DNA of 64,000 nucleotides, taken from Lamellibrachia columna. Its lineage: Eukaryota; Annelida; Polychaeta; Sabellida; Siboglinidae. Positions 42,140-45,100 of the stretch are shown here, piece by piece. The notes below the pieces were generated by a model. That model had not been told where the DNA came from, searched no databases, and saw nothing but the letters and a program-made list of their open reading frames with translations. The DNA is taken from NCBI GenBank assembly GCA_963662155.1, contig OY759267.1:12461623-12525622 (forward strand). Reading direction: 5' to 3'. Both the position numbers and the translations under genes were made by a program. Position 1 is the first letter of the stretch, and each line of letters opens with the position of its first letter.

Positions 42140-45100
42140 CAATAGCTATGATGAAAAAATATATATATATATATTTTATGTGTTGCCCAAAAAACATTGA
42201 AATATATATACAGGCAGTGTTTAGTGGGCAACACATAAAATATATATATATATATTTCCGTAAATGTTCATCATAGCTATTGCTCACTTCATACATGTAA
42301 CATATAAACTTAATTGTTTTTGTTACTTTAATGTATTACTACTTAGTCTCAATTGTATGGGCAATTGTCTAATAAATAAATAATATGTGTTTATTCGATG
42401 TGTGGAAAGTATCTAAAAATACATGTGATTATATGAATATACTTATATAATATAATATGTATACGTTTTATTGTTGCATCAATCGCCCTATGATGTCTAC
42501 ATTATATTCGTATGAGCAAACCTATATATTCGAACGTGCAAACATTCCTTTCTTCCTTTTTTCCCTCTCTCTTTATTGTAATAATGATGAATATGAATTT
42601 AACTTTTAATTTAACTCTTAATGAATAATTAATGAATTATTAATTAATCTAACTTTGTAATGTTTAAGGGCGGCTCTCACGTTAGCAACCTCTTGGTCTT
42701 ATTGAGAGTCTCCCTGGTCAATACAACACTGTCGTGTCAACTATTTTTCTTTACTAAAAATGTAAATATCTACTATATATATATTTGTGTTACCTAGTAA
42801 TTTTCATGTGTTAAAAAATACATCATAAATGTTTAAATGTTGATATATGTATAATATGTCTGTTTGTGTAATTTACGATATGTTAATTCTTTCTTTATTG
42901 GCTACTTGTATATAAATATATGTATTGACCAAATAAAATTTATATTCATTCGTTTATTCATTCCTCGAAGTAACCCCACTGCACTTCTACTTTCGACAAT
43001 GTTTGATACCAAAAATATTGTTGATGCTACCCAGCCCTCCAAACAAAGCAACCCCACAAATCCAACTTCCTCCTCCCTACATAGCTGCTGAACTAGCCTG
43101 TTAATTGCCATCCTCCTGCTATTTCAATAACCCTGAACCATGCTTCCATTTACTGGTAAAACCCCTGACAGAATGATCTACTCAACCCGTGCCTGCTTTA
43201 TTGTCTGATTACCTGCCTGCATTTCTTAACCATGGCAGTTGTGCCCTCCCTCTCTGCATTAGTTATGCTTATGTGCACTAGAATGGGCCCTTCCTTTCCA
43301 GGACCCAGGACTTACTCCACCCTTTCTGTGATATCTTCTGTTTTTGCCCCTGGGAATCAAACTACCACTTTGTCCCCCTTATTTAGAGTTTTGTCAGTTT
43401 GCTCTTTCATCAGTTCCCTTCTGTCAGATTTTGTTTTGGAGTCGTGTCACTTGTTGTCCATCTCCTTCTTGCCCATCAACATATTGCCTTTCCCTCCTGT
43501 CTCCTGATTACCGTTTGCCCCATCGCCTTCCCTTCTGTCTCCGTCCGTCCTGTCTCCGTCTCTCCTGTCTCCTTCCATCCTGTCTCCCTCCACCCTGTCT
43601 CCCTCCATCCTTTCTCCTTTCATCCTGTCTCTTCATCTGCTGTCTCTTTCCGTCCTGTCTCCCTCCATCCTGTCATCTTCTCTCCTGTCTTCTTCCGTCC
43701 TTTCTCCTTCTCTCCTGTGTCCTTCCGTTCTATCTCCATGTCTCCTGTCTCTTTTTGTCCTGTCTCCCTCCATCATGTCACCTTCTTTCCTCTCTCCTTC
43801 CCTCCTGTCCCTTTCTCTCTTGTCTCCTTCCATCCTGTCTCCCTCCTTCCTGTCTCTTTCCGTCCTGTCACCTTACCTCCTCTCAGCCTCATTCCAGGCT
43901 GCGATGAGCTCTCCCTAGCAACTCTCTCATCGCCTCACCCACTTTTTCATCCACTGCATAACCACTGACACAACCCACCTCTACCCTTCCCACCAATGCC
44001 AAAATTAGCTGCCTCATCTGATCCATCTCCACCATGGACAATCCCTTCATCTTCTCACACCCGCTACGCTCAAGTCTAAAACTATCCATCTGAACCTCAG
44101 CCCACGACTTGTCACAACTAGACTTCGCAAAGTAAAATAATTCCCCTCCCTTTCTTCCTATTCAATCTCTCCTAAACAATACTTATCTTGTCAGTACTAA
44201 TTCAGCATCTAGTTTAAGTAATGTATGCTACCCATGCCACTGTCAATTGTTCTGAAGTGTTCATCTGCAAAAACTGCAGCCCCTTTCTGTTTAGATGGAG
44301 CCCATCCCTCATTATGCTGTCAGTTAGACATTATGAAGCATTTGACATGCCTTGTTTTCCCAGATAATGATACTGTCAGCCAGACAGTACTACACATGCC
44401 TTATGTTCCCAAACTATGATACTGTCAGTCAGACAATACTAGACATGCCTTGTGTTCCCAGACAATGATACTGCTAGCCAGACAGTGCTAGACATGCCTT
44501 GTGTTCCCAGACAATGATACTGCTAGCCAGACAGTACTAGACATGCCTTGTGTTCCCAGACAATGATACTGCTAGCCAGACAGTGCTAGACATGCCTTGT
44601 GTTCCCAGACAATGATACTGCTAGCCAGACAGTACTAGACATGCCTTGTTTTCCCAGACAATGATACTGTTAGCCAGACAGTACTAGACATGCCTTGTGT
44701 TTCCAGACAGTTCAGGTGGCTCACAGAGCGTGCTTAAGAAGCAGCTTCAGGACTACAGAAATGAGCGTGACACACTTCGTGTTTTCACATACAAACTCAA
44801 TGTGGAGCTGTCCCGGTATCAAGCAAAATTCCGACATCTTACACCATCCGAGGTATGCCATACGGGGTATCCGTATTTCGCCTACTCCCTTTTCACCTAC
44901 TCACCTTTGCTCTCCATTTCGCCTATTCTCAGTGGTTCACCCTCTCAGCATCCCTATAATGATATTATTCCCACTTCACCTACCGGTACTCTTCCACCAA
45001 AGTCACCATTAAAATTTAATACTTGTATAAATATTTGGTAAATGTAAAATAAATGCTTTGCCGAAATAAGTTTTTTTTTAGGTAAGTATTAGTCCTCTTA

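Noticed and set aside
43344..43968. Pro/Ser/Cys-rich + strand ORFs of 187-189 codons
   Set aside because: They are antisense to the CR1 ORF repeat and are a by-product of its 15-bp unit.
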